DNA from: Stenotrophomonas sp. Iso1
Lineage (GTDB): Bacteria; Pseudomonadota; Gammaproteobacteria; Xanthomonadales; Xanthomonadaceae
DNA: 64,000 nt
Assembly: GCF_027497995.1 (NCBI RefSeq)
Contig: NZ_JAODBT010000003.1
Location: forward strand, 124,001-188,000
Direction of reading: 5' to 3'
A model generated the notes under the pieces. That model searched no databases and had not been told where the DNA came from. It saw nothing but the letters and a program-made list of their open reading frames with translations. The translations under genes were made by a program, and so were the position numbers. The number at the start of each line of letters is the position of its first letter. Position 1 is the stretch's first letter. Shown here piece by piece: positions 9,511 through 19,987 of the stretch.

Positions 9511-11309
9511 CGCCGTTCCCGCATCCGTCGCTCGTATTCGAGCTGGAATTTCGCCTTCAACAAATCGCCCGGTTCATCCGGTACGCGCTGCATCCATGCC
9601 TCCACTGCCTGTTGCTGCTCGCGTTGCTGCGGCGTCATCGCCGCGCGTGCCGCGGCAGCGGCATCTGTTTCCTTTCCTTCCTGTGCCTGGCGCTGGCGCA
9701 TGGCTTCCTGCATGCGCTCACGCTGGGCTTGGTCAGCCTGCTGCTGTTTGCCTGCGTCTTCGCCTTCCGGCTCGCCCTGTTCCTGGCGCGGCTTGCCTTC
9801 TGCACCTGCGGGCGGTTGCTGCCCTTTCTGACCGGGATCGTTGCTGTCAGACGAGTGTGGCTGGCCCTGCTGGGAGGGATTCTGCTGACTTTGCTGCTGC
9901 TGGCCTTGTTGCTGCTGGCCCTGCTGTGGATTCGGTTTCTGTTGACCTTGGGAGTCCTGACCCTGCTGCGGCTTCTGCTTGCCCTTGTCGCCCTGCTGCT
10001 GATCCTGCTGCGACTTGCGCTTGCGCGCGGCATCGACCGCTGCGCGATTGGCAACGGCATCTTCCATGCCCGGATGCAGCTTCAACGCGCGGTCATAGGC
10101 CTTGATGGCGTCATCCAAACGGCCCTGACGCGCCAGCGCATTGCCGAGGTTGTACCACCCCTGGTCAGAGTCGATGCCCTCGAACCGCTTCTGCGCGGTA
10201 GCGAAATCACCTTGCCGATACGCATCAACGCCTTCGCTCAGCCGCTGATGTTGGCGCTGATCCGCACGTTGCCACCACTCGCCCTGCTCGGCAGCGGACG
10301 CCGGCTGCATCATCGGCAGCAACGCGCACAATGCGAGCATCGGCAGCACCCGACGCGGGCGTCGGAAGGCGAACAACGCCAGCAACAACAGCGGCAACAA
10401 CAACCAATAGCCTTCGTCCTGCCAGGATTTTCCCTGCTCGCTCTGCTGCCGGCCGCTGCTTTGTTCTTGCGGCTGCAATACTTCCAACGCCTGCAGGTCA
10501 GCATTGGTACTGGCGATACGTTGGTAGCGGCCACCACCGGCAACTGCCAGCGCCCGCAGCGATGTCTCATCCAGATGCGCATGCTCGATGCCACCGCGCG
10601 AATCGCGGTAAGAGGCGCCCTGCAGGCTGCCCAGACCCAGTACCGAAACCTCATGACCGGCCGCACGCAACTGTGCTGCTGCAGCCACGGCGGCTGCATC
10701 GGCATGATCGGTCAGCAACAGCACGTCACCATTGCGCGCACCGGACTGCTTCAACAGATCGCCCGCCCATGCCAAGGCGCGGTCCGTCTTCTGCCCGTCC
10801 AACGGCATTACTTCCGGCGCCAATGCATCCAGAAACAACGCGACATTGGCCGCGTCGTCGGTGAGGGGTGCCACGGTGAAGGGCTCCCATGCATAGGCAA
10901 TCAACGCCACTTCGCCACCTTTGCGTTCACGCAGCAACGTGGCGAGCTTGGCCCGCACCTGCAGCAGTCGTGACGGTGGCAGATCGGTGGCGCGGATGCT
11001 GCTGGAAAGGTCCAACACAATGACCAACGGCGTCTTCGTTTCCCATAACGGCTGCTCCACTTGTCGCCAACTCGGCCCAGCCAGTGCAAGCGCCGCCAGC
11101 AGCAAACCGAGCGACAACGCCACGCGCCCCCACCATCGACGCCCGCCAGTTCCGGTGAGCAGATGTGACAACAAGTGTGCGTCCACCGCTTCATGCCAAC
11201 GGCTGCGACGTCGCTGCAGGTAACTGCTACCCAGCAAGGCCACCGGCACCAGCAACAGCGCCCATAGCCATTCCGGACGCAGAAAGTGCAGCTGCTGCCA
11301 AAGATTCAT
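9507..11309 (-). CDS. batB: BatB-type VWA domain protein fused to a TPR (BatC-like) region
   Basis: A 600-residue inner-membrane protein. It has N-terminal membrane helices, then a von Willebrand A domain with a metal-site motif DLSSS (residues 100-104) and the second metal loop LLTDHAD, then another hydrophobic segment. A TPR region follows (GWYNLGNALARQGRLDDAIK), and then a long tail very rich in Gln, Lys, Pro and Gly. This joins the functions of separate BatB and BatC proteins in some species. The start at 11309 is chosen because its ATGA overlaps the batA stop by 4 bp; an in-frame ATG 18 bp upstream is less likely. The end overlaps batD by 4 bp. It probably forms a membrane complex with BatA, with MoxR as the ATPase. 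Confidence 0.92.
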   Translation of the reverse strand: MNLWQQLHFLRPEWLWALLLVPVALLGSSYLQRRRSRWHEAVDAHLLSHLLTGTGGRRWWGRVALSLGLLLAALALAGPSWRQVEQPLWETKTPLVIVLDLSSSIRATDLPPSRLLQVRAKLATLLRERKGGEVALIAYAWEPFTVAPLTDDAANVALFLDALAPEVMPLDGQKTDRALAWAGDLLKQSGARNGDVLLLTDHADAAAVAAAAQLRAAGHEVSVLGLGSLQGASYRDSRGGIEHAHLDETSLRALAVAGGGRYQRIASTNADLQALEVLQPQEQSSGRQQSEQGKSWQDEGYWLLLPLLLLALFAFRRPRRVLPMLALCALLPMMQPASAAEQGEWWQRADQRQHQRLSEGVDAYRQGDFATAQKRFEGIDSDQGWYNLGNALARQGRLDDAIKAYDRALKLHPGMEDAVANRAAVDAARKRKSQQDQQQGDKGKQKPQQGQDSQGQQKPNPQQGQQQQGQQQQSQQNPSQQGQPHSSDSNDPGQKGQQPPAGAEGKPRQEQGEPEGEDAGKQQQADQAQRERMQEAMRQRQAQEGKETDAAAAARAAMTPQQREQQQAVEAWMQRVPDEPGDLLKAKFQLEYERRMRERR

Positions 11310-12307
11310 GCGCGCAGCCCCCGCCATGCCAGCCCCAGTACACCGAGCAACAGGGCCACGGCCAATGGCCAGCCGTAGCGCTCGATGCGCGGGCGCACTG
11401 CCGGGCCCGCACTTTGCACCGGCTCCAGGCGATCCAGTTCAACGTAGATACCGGCCAGTTCGTCGGTATCGCGGGCACGGAAGAAACGACCGCCGGTTTC
11501 ACTGGCGATTTTGGACAGCGTTTCTTCATCCACCGGGTCTTCGCCTCCGGGTAACTGCACCCCGAACAACGACGCCTGCCCGGTGCCACCAAAGGCCACC
11601 GTGTAAACCCGCACACCCTCGGCCTTGGCCAGCTCCGCTGCCTTCAGCGGTTCCAGAACGCCGGCGGTGTTGAGACCGTCGGTGAGCATGATCACCACAC
11701 GCTGCCCTTCCGGTTGCTCACGCAGGCGTTTGACCGACAGTGCGATTGCATCACCCAGCGCCGTCTCGCGACCAGCCAGCCCCACCACACTGTCGCGCAG
11801 TTGTTCACGCACGGTGGCCCGGTCGGCGGTCAGCGGAGTGAGCGCGTAGGCGCGTTGCCCGAATACCACCAGGCCGATGCGATCGCCCTCACGGCGATCC
11901 AGGAAGTCGGCGAGCACCGCTTTGGCCGCGGTGAGGCGATCCACAATGCGGCCGCCGAGCTGCATGTCCGGCTCTTCCATGCTGCCGGACAGGTCCACCG
12001 CCAGCATCATCTGCCGCGCTTCGCGTGGCGGCTCTACCGGTTCACCCAGTTGCTGCGGTCGCGCCGCCGCTGCACACAGAAACACCCAGGCCAGCCATAG
12101 CAGCATCGCGCCCAACCAGGCACCGCCGCGCCGCTGCGCATCCTGCAACTGCAGTCGAGCGGGGTCATAAGGCACGCGCAACGCCGGCGTATTCTCATCG
12201 CGTAACGGCCACCAGCGCATCAACACTGGCAAGGGCAGCAGCAGCCACAACCAGGGCCAGGCAAACTCCGGCCACCAACCCGGCATCATGTCGAGCAACG
12301 CCTGCAT
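11306..12307 (-). CDS. batA: BatA-type VWA domain membrane protein
   Basis: A 333-residue protein with N-terminal hydrophobic helices, a VWA domain carrying an intact MIDAS motif DLSGS (residues 105-109) and LTDG, and a C-terminal transmembrane helix (WPLAVALLLGVLGLAW). It is translationally coupled on both sides: its ATG shares one base with the DUF4381 stop, and its stop overlaps the batB start. VWA proteins of this type bind metal-dependent partners and work with MoxR ATPases, possibly in protein or cofactor assembly at the envelope. Confidence 0.94.
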   Translation of the reverse strand: MQALLDMMPGWWPEFAWPWLWLLLPLPVLMRWWPLRDENTPALRVPYDPARLQLQDAQRRGGAWLGAMLLWLAWVFLCAAAARPQQLGEPVEPPREARQMMLAVDLSGSMEEPDMQLGGRIVDRLTAAKAVLADFLDRREGDRIGLVVFGQRAYALTPLTADRATVREQLRDSVVGLAGRETALGDAIALSVKRLREQPEGQRVVIMLTDGLNTAGVLEPLKAAELAKAEGVRVYTVAFGGTGQASLFGVQLPGGEDPVDEETLSKIASETGGRFFRARDTDELAGIYVELDRLEPVQSAGPAVRPRIERYGWPLAVALLLGVLGLAWRGLRA

Positions 12308-12762
12308 CAGCGCTTCCCCGCCATCAATTCAAGAAAACGTGTCCGCGCCAATCGGCACGCACGCTCAACCGTCTCTGCGTCCATCTGTGGACGGAAGCCG
12401 CCTTCCAGCAGCACTCGCCCCTCGCCATTACTGAAGGCCGTGCCCTTGGCCCCATCGAGGAAACGCAGCCACGCATCTCCGTGCAGCAATACCGCCTGCG
12501 TATCGACCCAGCGTGATGCACGACGCAACAATTCAGAGGCGGCAGCCAAGCGGGAGGGGCCGTTTTCGGTCGCCGCCAGTTGTTGATCAAACACCTGTGC
12601 CCAACGTCGCAACCGTCGTTGCCGAATCAAATACAACGCGGTAGTTACCGACACGATCAACAGCACCGCCGCAATCACCAGCCACCAACCCGACGCCAAC
12701 GGCCACCAACCTGGTGACGCAGGCAAGTGCACATCCCGTAGTGGCAGTTGCGCGGCGATCAT
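12307..12762 (-). CDS. DUF4381 family membrane protein
   Basis: A 151-residue protein with a periplasmic N-terminus, one transmembrane helix (WLVIAAVLLIVSVTTALYLI) and a cytoplasmic helical domain. This architecture and its position between DUF58 and batA are typical of DUF4381 proteins in moxR operons. Its start overlaps the DUF58 stop by 4 bp. The molecular role is unknown; it presumably belongs to the MoxR-Bat complex. Confidence 0.85.
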   Translation of the reverse strand: MIAAQLPLRDVHLPASPGWWPLASGWWLVIAAVLLIVSVTTALYLIRQRRLRRWAQVFDQQLAATENGPSRLAAASELLRRASRWVDTQAVLLHGDAWLRFLDGAKGTAFSNGEGRVLLEGGFRPQMDAETVERACRLARTRFLELMAGKR

Positions 12763-13703
12763 GCGGGACTCCGGAGGCCAGCAGTGCCCAACCAGGCATC
12801 ACTGGCGTCATCGCTGCACAAGGTGCTGACGCGAATGCGGCGGCCGGGCAGCTGCCGCACCAGTGCTTCCACCGGCCCGATCAATGCTTCATGCCACGCG
12901 CTACGCACCGCCTCAGAGCCCAGGTCAAAGCGCATCCGCCCCGCGGAGGTTGCCACGGGCAACACACATTGCGGCGGCGATATTTCCAGTGGATCCACCA
13001 GCAGCAGCAACTGCACTTCCACATGCATGGACAATGCCGACCACACCGCAGCCGGTACCGCAGAAGCGCTGGCCGGATCGGCCAACACCACCGCACGCGC
13101 GCCCGGGTGCAACACCCGCGCGGCACGCTCCAGCGCAAACTGCAGTCCGGCATCGTCGGCCTGCGGCTCGGCATACCAGCGCGTCAGGGCATCCAGCACA
13201 CGCAATGCCCCGCGCGTTCCACCGGCAGGCGGCACCAGCGATTGCTGTCGGCTGCCGCGCAACGCGGCCAAGCGATCACCGTCGCGTAGCGCCGACCATG
13301 TCGCGACAGCACCCGCGCGAGCGGCCTGCACCGATTTGAAGCGCACACGGGTTCCGAAGTACAGCGCAGCGGCGGTATCGGCCACCAACAAGGTGACCCG
13401 TTCGCGCTCGGTCTGAAACGTTTTGGTGTGTGTGGCGTCAGTACGCGCGGTGAGTTTCCAATCGATATGGCGCGCATCGTCGCCTGCCACATATTCCCGT
13501 GACTCGGCGTATTCCATGCCGCGTCCGCGCATCGTCGATGCCGCACGTCCGCTCACCGCGTAGTGCCCACGCCGCGCCTGTCGCCCCTGCATCGCCGCCC
13601 GGCGCAGGGCAATCAATTCAGCCAGCTGCGGGCGGATACCTGCATGCAGCTCGTCGCTATGGTCAGCGCGCACAGACACGCCAGAGGCCTGCTTAGTCAT
13701 CAC
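12759..13703 (-). CDS. DUF58 domain-containing protein
   Basis: A 314-residue protein with the DUF58 signature (GMEYAESREYVAGDDARHID followed by W). DUF58 proteins almost always sit beside MoxR ATPases and VWA proteins, as here, and the fold is related to VWA. This copy lacks clear transmembrane helices and is probably cytoplasmic. It lies 59 bp after moxR and overlaps DUF4381 by 4 bp, so it is part of the same transcript. Confidence 0.92.
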   Translation of the reverse strand: MMTKQASGVSVRADHSDELHAGIRPQLAELIALRRAAMQGRQARRGHYAVSGRAASTMRGRGMEYAESREYVAGDDARHIDWKLTARTDATHTKTFQTERERVTLLVADTAAALYFGTRVRFKSVQAARAGAVATWSALRDGDRLAALRGSRQQSLVPPAGGTRGALRVLDALTRWYAEPQADDAGLQFALERAARVLHPGARAVVLADPASASAVPAAVWSALSMHVEVQLLLLVDPLEISPPQCVLPVATSAGRMRFDLGSEAVRSAWHEALIGPVEALVRQLPGRRIRVSTLCSDDASDAWLGTAGLRSPA

Positions 13704-13762
13704 AGGCCTCGCTTGGGGAGTCAGGCAGATTCAAAGGAGAAACACCGCACACCGGGCATGCC

Positions 13763-14782
13763 TCAAGGCAGGGGCACGCAATCGAGCAGGGCCGCAACCA
13801 GCCGCTCGCCGTCCCAGCCTTCCGCCGCTGCTTCGTAGCTGGGCAGTACGCGGTGCCGCAGTACATCGGGCGCCACAGCGCGGATGTCGTCTGGGGTCAC
13901 GAAGTCGCGCCCGGCCAACCAGGCGCGGGCCCGCGCGCAGCGCTCCAAAGAGATGGACCCACGTGGGCTTGCACCCCACGCAATGCGCTTTGCGAGGCCG
14001 GCGTCATAGCCACTGGCATCGCGCGACGCCAATACCAATGCCACCAGATAACGCTCCAGCTGAGGCGCCATGTGCAGTTCAAGCACCGCTCTGCGGGCCT
14101 GTTGGATCTTCTCCAGGGACAGTTTCTGTAGCGTCGCCGGCTTGTGCTGGATGGCCTGCAGGGCCCGCTCGCGAGCCAAGCGCAGGATTTCGGTTTCCGC
14201 GCTGGCATCGGGGTAACCGATGCGGACATGCATCAGGAAGCGGTCCAACTGCGCTTCAGGCAACGGGAACGTGCCTTCCTGCTCGATCGGATTCTGCGTG
14301 GCCATCACCAGAAACACGTCCGGTAGCGGATAGGTGCTGCGCCCCACCGTCACCTGCCGCTCACCCATGGCTTCCAGCAACGCGGACTGCACCTTGGCCG
14401 GCGCACGGTTGATTTCGTCGGCCAGCAGGATCGGATGGAAGATCGGACCGGCCTGGAACTCGAAGCGCCCTTCCTGCGCACGCCAGATATCGGTACCGGT
14501 GAGATCGGCTGGCAGCAGGTCCGGCGTGAACTGGATACGCGCGAAGGAGGCATCCACCCGCGACGCCAATGCCCGGATCGCCGTGGTCTTGGCCAATCCC
14601 GGGGCGCCCTCGACCAACAGGTGGCCATCGGCCAACAGCGCAATCAGCAGCCGCTCGACCAGCAGCGACTGGCCGACGATCTCGCTGGATAGCGCATCGC
14701 GCAGCGCGGTGAATTCCTGGTGCAGGCCCGTGTCGAGGGCCGGCACCTCCGTCTGTGAGGGAAACTGGGGAGGCAGGTTCAT
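13763..14782 (-). CDS. MoxR-family AAA+ ATPase
   Basis: A 339-residue AAA+ ATPase with Walker A GAPGLAKT (residues 59-66), Walker B LLADEINR (119-126), sensor ATQNPIEQEGTF, and the arginine-finger region EAQLDRF. It is the first gene of the moxR-DUF58-DUF4381-batA-batB-batD operon. MoxR proteins act as chaperone-like ATPases that cooperate with VWA partners, so it is likely the motor for this membrane complex. The gene is separated from pilQ by a terminator and from DUF58 by a short gap. Confidence 0.95.
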   Translation of the reverse strand: MNLPPQFPSQTEVPALDTGLHQEFTALRDALSSEIVGQSLLVERLLIALLADGHLLVEGAPGLAKTTAIRALASRVDASFARIQFTPDLLPADLTGTDIWRAQEGRFEFQAGPIFHPILLADEINRAPAKVQSALLEAMGERQVTVGRSTYPLPDVFLVMATQNPIEQEGTFPLPEAQLDRFLMHVRIGYPDASAETEILRLARERALQAIQHKPATLQKLSLEKIQQARRAVLELHMAPQLERYLVALVLASRDASGYDAGLAKRIAWGASPRGSISLERCARARAWLAGRDFVTPDDIRAVAPDVLRHRVLPSYEAAAEGWDGERLVAALLDCVPLP

Positions 14783-14840
14783 AGGCGCAGTTTGACCGAT
14801 CTTCGATGAAATGGTTCAAACGGCAGCTGACAACGAAAAA

Positions 14841-14862
14841 GGGCCGCACTGGGCGGCCCTTT
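14841..14862 (-). terminator. intrinsic terminator of the pil operon
   Basis: Stem GGGCCGC / GCGGCCC with a 5-nt loop. On the minus strand it is followed by a TTTTT tract just after the pilQ stop. Confidence 0.8.
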
Positions 14863-14882
14863 CTCAACACATACGCAAAGGA

Positions 14883-16790
14883 TTACTCGGCAGCCTTGGC
14901 CACACGCAGGATCTTCGGCGTCACGAACACCAGCAGCTCAGCCTTGTCCTTTTGGCGGCCGCGCTTCTTGAACAGATTGCCCAGGAACGGGATATCGCCC
15001 AGGAATGGCACCTTGGCCACGCTGCTGCGGTCGGTGAACTCATATACGCCACCGATGACCACGGTCTGGCCGTCTTCCACCAGCACCGCCGTATTCACTT
15101 CGCGGCGGTTGATGATCGGCACCACACCGAAGTTATCCACCTCCATGTAGCGATCAACCTCGTCCTTCTTGACGTTCATGTTCAGGAAGACGCGGTTGTC
15201 CTGGGTGATGGTCGGCGTGACCTTCAGCTCCAGCAACACTTCCTTGAACTGCACGTTCGGCGTTGCGACGCCACCAGCGCCGCTGGCGGTGATGGTGACG
15301 TAGCCGATTTCCTTACCCTGCTTGATCACGCCTTCACGCTGGTTGGCAGTGACGATACGCGGGTTGGACACCACCTCACCACGGCCCTCTTCCTGCATCG
15401 CCGACAGTTCCACGTCCAGCGAGAAGTTACGCCCCAGCAGGGTGTAAGCAATGGCGCCGGCCGGATTCTCGGTAAAGATCTTGGCGGGCAGGTTGACGTT
15501 CAGACCTTTGGTCGAAACTTCGCCATTTTCGATGATGTCCTTGTGCGCATCCAACGAACCGCTGATGGCCTGCGAACGATCACCGATGCGCCGTCCCTGG
15601 ATACCAAACCGCGCACCCAGATCACGCGCAAACGTATCCGACGCAATGACAATACGGCCTTCGATCAGCACCTGGTCGACCGGGCGGTCGATCACCTTGA
15701 TCAGCTCGCGCATCTGCGCGACCTTCTTCGGGATGTCGCTGATCATCAGCGTATTGGTGCGCTCGTCAGCAACCAGCATGCCGCGCGGCGACAGGAAACC
15801 ATTCTCCTGCTTGTCATTACTACCGCTACCGCCACCGCCACCGCTGCCACCGCTGTTGTTGCCAATACCCTTGGCTTCAGTCAGCGCTTTGAAGATCGCT
15901 TCGGCGTTGTGGTAGTTGATCTGCACGTAATCGGTGATGAGATCCTGGCGGTTCTCGATCGCGATACGTGCGTCTTCCTTATCCTGCTCGAACTTGGCCA
16001 ACTCCGGCTGCGGTGCCACCCAGATCACACCGCCATCGCGGCGCTTGTCCAGGCCCTTGGCCCGCAACACGATGTCCATGGCCTGATCCCACGGCACGTT
16101 GACCAGGCGCAACGTCACGTTGCCCTGCACCGTGTCAGAAGCCACCACGTTGAGGTTGGATTCCTCGGCAATCAACTGCAGGACGGTACGCACCGGCACG
16201 TCCTGGAAGTTGAAGGTCACCGGACGGCCGCTATAGCCACGGGCCGCAACCGTCGCGGCAGCCTGTGCCACGGTCTTGGCGGTGACTGCACCGGTTGCCA
16301 GTTCCGGCTGACGCGGCGAGATCTCGACCACGTACTCGTTGCCGGTCTGGTAAGCCAGCGAATCAAACAAACCGGTGGTGCTCAGCACCAACTGCGCGCC
16401 TTGGCCCGAAGGCTTGGCGTCGATGCGCTGCACCGGCGTGGCGAAATCCACGACGTTGAGCGGGCGCTGCAGCTCGGCTGGCAACGTGGCATTGCCCACG
16501 TCCACCACCACGCTGTTGCCCTGAGTGCGCAGGTCCGGGCTTGCCCCCTGACCATCGAACTGCAGGATCAAACGACCCGCGCCGTCCTCTCCCCGCTTGA
16601 AGTCGATCTTGGTTACTGAAATCGCAGAAGCCGCCTGCTGGGTACCTGCGGCGGGTACGCCACCGGCAGCCAGCGGCTGTGCCGCATACGAAGAGCCGCA
16701 CACCACTGCCAACGCCACTCCCAAGGCGCAGACGTGGACCAGTGCTTGGCGCCGAATGGGACGCCGGCTCAGGGCTTTGGTAAAAGTCAT
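14883..16790 (-). CDS. pilQ: type IV pilus secretin PilQ
   Basis: A 635-residue outer-membrane secretin forming the pore through which the type IV pilus exits. It has an N-terminal signal peptide (cleavage near SSYAAQ), an AMIN-type domain (ISVTKIDFKRG...), an STN/N0 domain (VTFNFQDVPVRTVLQLIAEE) and N1 domains. A glycine-rich loop precedes a C-terminal secretin core containing VLIEGRIVIA and VTPTITQDNRVFLNM. It is the last gene of pilMNOPQ, starts 19 bp after pilP, and has a good ribosome-binding site (AGGGGAT). It works with the PilP lipoprotein. Confidence 0.97.
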   Translation of the reverse strand: MTFTKALSRRPIRRQALVHVCALGVALAVVCGSSYAAQPLAAGGVPAAGTQQAASAISVTKIDFKRGEDGAGRLILQFDGQGASPDLRTQGNSVVVDVGNATLPAELQRPLNVVDFATPVQRIDAKPSGQGAQLVLSTTGLFDSLAYQTGNEYVVEISPRQPELATGAVTAKTVAQAAATVAARGYSGRPVTFNFQDVPVRTVLQLIAEESNLNVVASDTVQGNVTLRLVNVPWDQAMDIVLRAKGLDKRRDGGVIWVAPQPELAKFEQDKEDARIAIENRQDLITDYVQINYHNAEAIFKALTEAKGIGNNSGGSGGGGGSGSNDKQENGFLSPRGMLVADERTNTLMISDIPKKVAQMRELIKVIDRPVDQVLIEGRIVIASDTFARDLGARFGIQGRRIGDRSQAISGSLDAHKDIIENGEVSTKGLNVNLPAKIFTENPAGAIAYTLLGRNFSLDVELSAMQEEGRGEVVSNPRIVTANQREGVIKQGKEIGYVTITASGAGGVATPNVQFKEVLLELKVTPTITQDNRVFLNMNVKKDEVDRYMEVDNFGVVPIINRREVNTAVLVEDGQTVVIGGVYEFTDRSSVAKVPFLGDIPFLGNLFKKRGRQKDKAELLVFVTPKILRVAKAAE

Positions 16791-16809
16791 CGTGCTATCC
16801 CCTAATCAA

Positions 16810-17340
16810 TCAACGATCGTCCAGCGCCAAAGACGCAGGACGTTCCAGCCAGCCGCCAGCGCCATCGGGCACCAGTTCAATCAGTTCAATCCCGTCTTCA
16901 CGGACACCGGTGACACGACCATCGCTCTGGCCCATGTACACCCCGGGACGCACGCGATAGGTGACCTTGTCCGGCCCCATCACCAGGGCTACGGCACCCG
17001 CGCCGCCGCCAATCGTGCCCACCATGTCCAGGCTGTCGAGCGGGAACGCCTCCAGCGGCTCCTTGCGACGGTCCGGGTCAGGCCGCAACTGGTTGCCTCC
17101 ATCGGCAGACACCCAGGCGTCACTGAACGGATCACGCATGCCCTGCGCGGCGTACTCGAAAGTCTCGAACTGCTGCATCACCGGCAATGCCGGCAACGCC
17201 TCGGCCTCACGTGCACGCACGTCGGCCACGTATTTTTCCAGGTCGGGGGCGTCACCAGGTGTACTGGTCACTCCCCGTGTGCAGCCGGCAAGCGCCGCCA
17301 TGCACACCATTCCCAGGACGAGAGAAGAAGTTCTGCTCAT
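16810..17340 (-). CDS. pilP: type IV pilus lipoprotein PilP
   Basis: A 176-residue periplasmic lipoprotein with signal and lipobox MAALAGC. It contains the PilP core: the MRDPF segment, DSLDMVGTI and the beta-domain YRVRPGVYMGQSDGRV. PilP links the inner-membrane PilMNO complex to the PilQ secretin. It lies 3 bp after pilO and 19 bp before pilQ. Confidence 0.96.
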   Translation of the reverse strand: MSRTSSLVLGMVCMAALAGCTRGVTSTPGDAPDLEKYVADVRAREAEALPALPVMQQFETFEYAAQGMRDPFSDAWVSADGGNQLRPDPDRRKEPLEAFPLDSLDMVGTIGGGAGAVALVMGPDKVTYRVRPGVYMGQSDGRVTGVREDGIELIELVPDGAGGWLERPASLALDDR

Positions 17341-17343
17341 GCC

Positions 17344-18015
17344 TTACTTGCCTCCCTTCTTCTCAGCGTTCTTCGCTGCTTCGGCCAGTTTTTCCTGGTC
17401 CTCCAACTCGGCGTCGTCCAGGTAGCGGTAGGTTTTGACCGTACCCGACAGCTCCAGCGCACCACCTCGGGCAATCACGCCCTTGGGGTCCTTCGGCTTG
17501 AGGTTGATGTCGTGCATGGTGAGGATCACCACGCGCGGCAGCGATGCCACGCCGCTGACGAATGCACCGAATTGGTGGTAGCTGCCCACCAGGCGCAATG
17601 CGATCGGCTTCTCGGCGTAGAACTCCTTCAGCGATTCGGCACCGGGCTGGAACAACTCGTTGTTCAGACCACTGGACAGCGCCGTCTGCGAGACGTCGAT
17701 GATCAGGTCCGGCATCTCGGTCTTGCTGGGCAGTTGGCGCAGCATCTGCTGCAACACCTGCTCCATCTGCGCGAGCTGCTGCTTCAACGGTTCCAGATTG
17801 GCGGCACGCTGCTGTTCGCGTTCGAAATCGCCACGCAGCGTGACTTCCTTGCTTTCCAGCGATTCCAGGTCATTCATCTGACCGCGAACCACCAGCAGGA
17901 ACGACAGCACCACGATCAACAGAGCCAACAATGCGCAGAAGATCATCTTGGCCTTTTGTGGCCAATTGCCGATGTTGTTGAAATCCAGTTCTTTGGTGTT
18001 GAATTTCTTGCTCAC
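17344..18015 (-). CDS. pilO: type IV pilus inner-membrane protein PilO
   Basis: A 223-residue bitopic protein with a short cytoplasmic start (FNTKELDFNNIGNWPQKAK), one transmembrane helix (IFCALLALLIVVLSFLLVV), a periplasmic coiled coil and a ferredoxin-like domain. It forms heterodimers with PilN in the alignment complex. Its start overlaps pilN by 4 bp. Confidence 0.96.
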   Translation of the reverse strand: MSKKFNTKELDFNNIGNWPQKAKMIFCALLALLIVVLSFLLVVRGQMNDLESLESKEVTLRGDFEREQQRAANLEPLKQQLAQMEQVLQQMLRQLPSKTEMPDLIIDVSQTALSSGLNNELFQPGAESLKEFYAEKPIALRLVGSYHQFGAFVSGVASLPRVVILTMHDINLKPKDPKGVIARGGALELSGTVKTYRYLDDAELEDQEKLAEAAKNAEKKGGK

Positions 18016-18715
18016 GAGCGAGCCTCCTTCGGCTCGGCTGCCGCCGGCTCCGCTGCTGCCTTGGGCGCCTCAGGCGTGGCCGGGGTAGCCGCTGCGGGTT
18101 CAACAACCGCTGCTGCACCATCGGCGGCGGGCTGTTGTGCAAGGTTTTCACCTGGCGCCGGCAACTTCACCTTCAGCGTGAACACGTAGGGCAGCGACTT
18201 GATATCAATCACCGCACCGCCGGTTTCCTGTGCCTTGGCTTCAATGATCGAAAGCTCCGGACTACTCATCCAGCCAGACCCCTCCAGATTGCGCATGTAG
18301 GTACTGACACGTGCATTGGATTGGGTGCGGCCTTCCAGGGTGAGGATGTCGCCTTCCTGCTTGAGCGCGGTGAGCACGACGCCATCGGGGATGGTGCGTA
18401 CCAGCGAGTCGAACAGGTGCACCATCTGCGAACGCTTGCCCTGCAGTTCTTCGATCACGGCCTTGCGGGCAAGCAGACGTGCTTTCTGCTTGTCGAGGCG
18501 CTCGATTTCCTTGTTCTGCTCCTTGACCTTGGCAATTTCCGTCTCAAGGAACGCATTGCGGTCGTTCTGGCCGCTGATCTGCTGGCTGTAGTAGAACCAC
18601 AGCAGGCCCGACAGGATCACGCCTGCCAGTGCCGCAAACCCCAACATGCCGTAGAACTCGCGCTGCCGTTGTTTGCGGCGCTCTTCGCGCCACGGCAGAA
18701 GATTGATCCGTGCCA

Positions 18716-18716
<1 letters not shown>
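18012..18716 (-). CDS. pilN: type IV pilus inner-membrane protein PilN
   Basis: A 234-residue bitopic protein beginning with the PilN signature MARINLLPWREERR, which binds PilM. It then has one transmembrane helix, a periplasmic coiled coil (KEQNKEIERLDKQKARL) and a ferredoxin-like domain. The C-terminus is unusually long and rich in Ala, Pro and Glu. It overlaps pilM by 1 bp and pilO by 4 bp. Confidence 0.96.
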
Positions 18717-19945
<1,229 letters not shown>

Positions 19946-19946
19946 C

Positions 19947-19952
19947 TATACT
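19947..19952 (+). promoter_or_regulatory. putative -10 box for mrcA
   Basis: TATACT located 36 bp before the mrcA start codon in the divergent pilM/mrcA gap. No convincing -35 is visible. Confidence 0.4.
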
Positions 19953-19987
19953 CTGCGGCCACAAAATCCGCAATTGGGAACTTTTGG

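Noticed and set aside
14811-16619. Long plus-strand frame opposite pilQ
   Set aside because: Shadow of pilQ with no recognisable motif and low-complexity runs.
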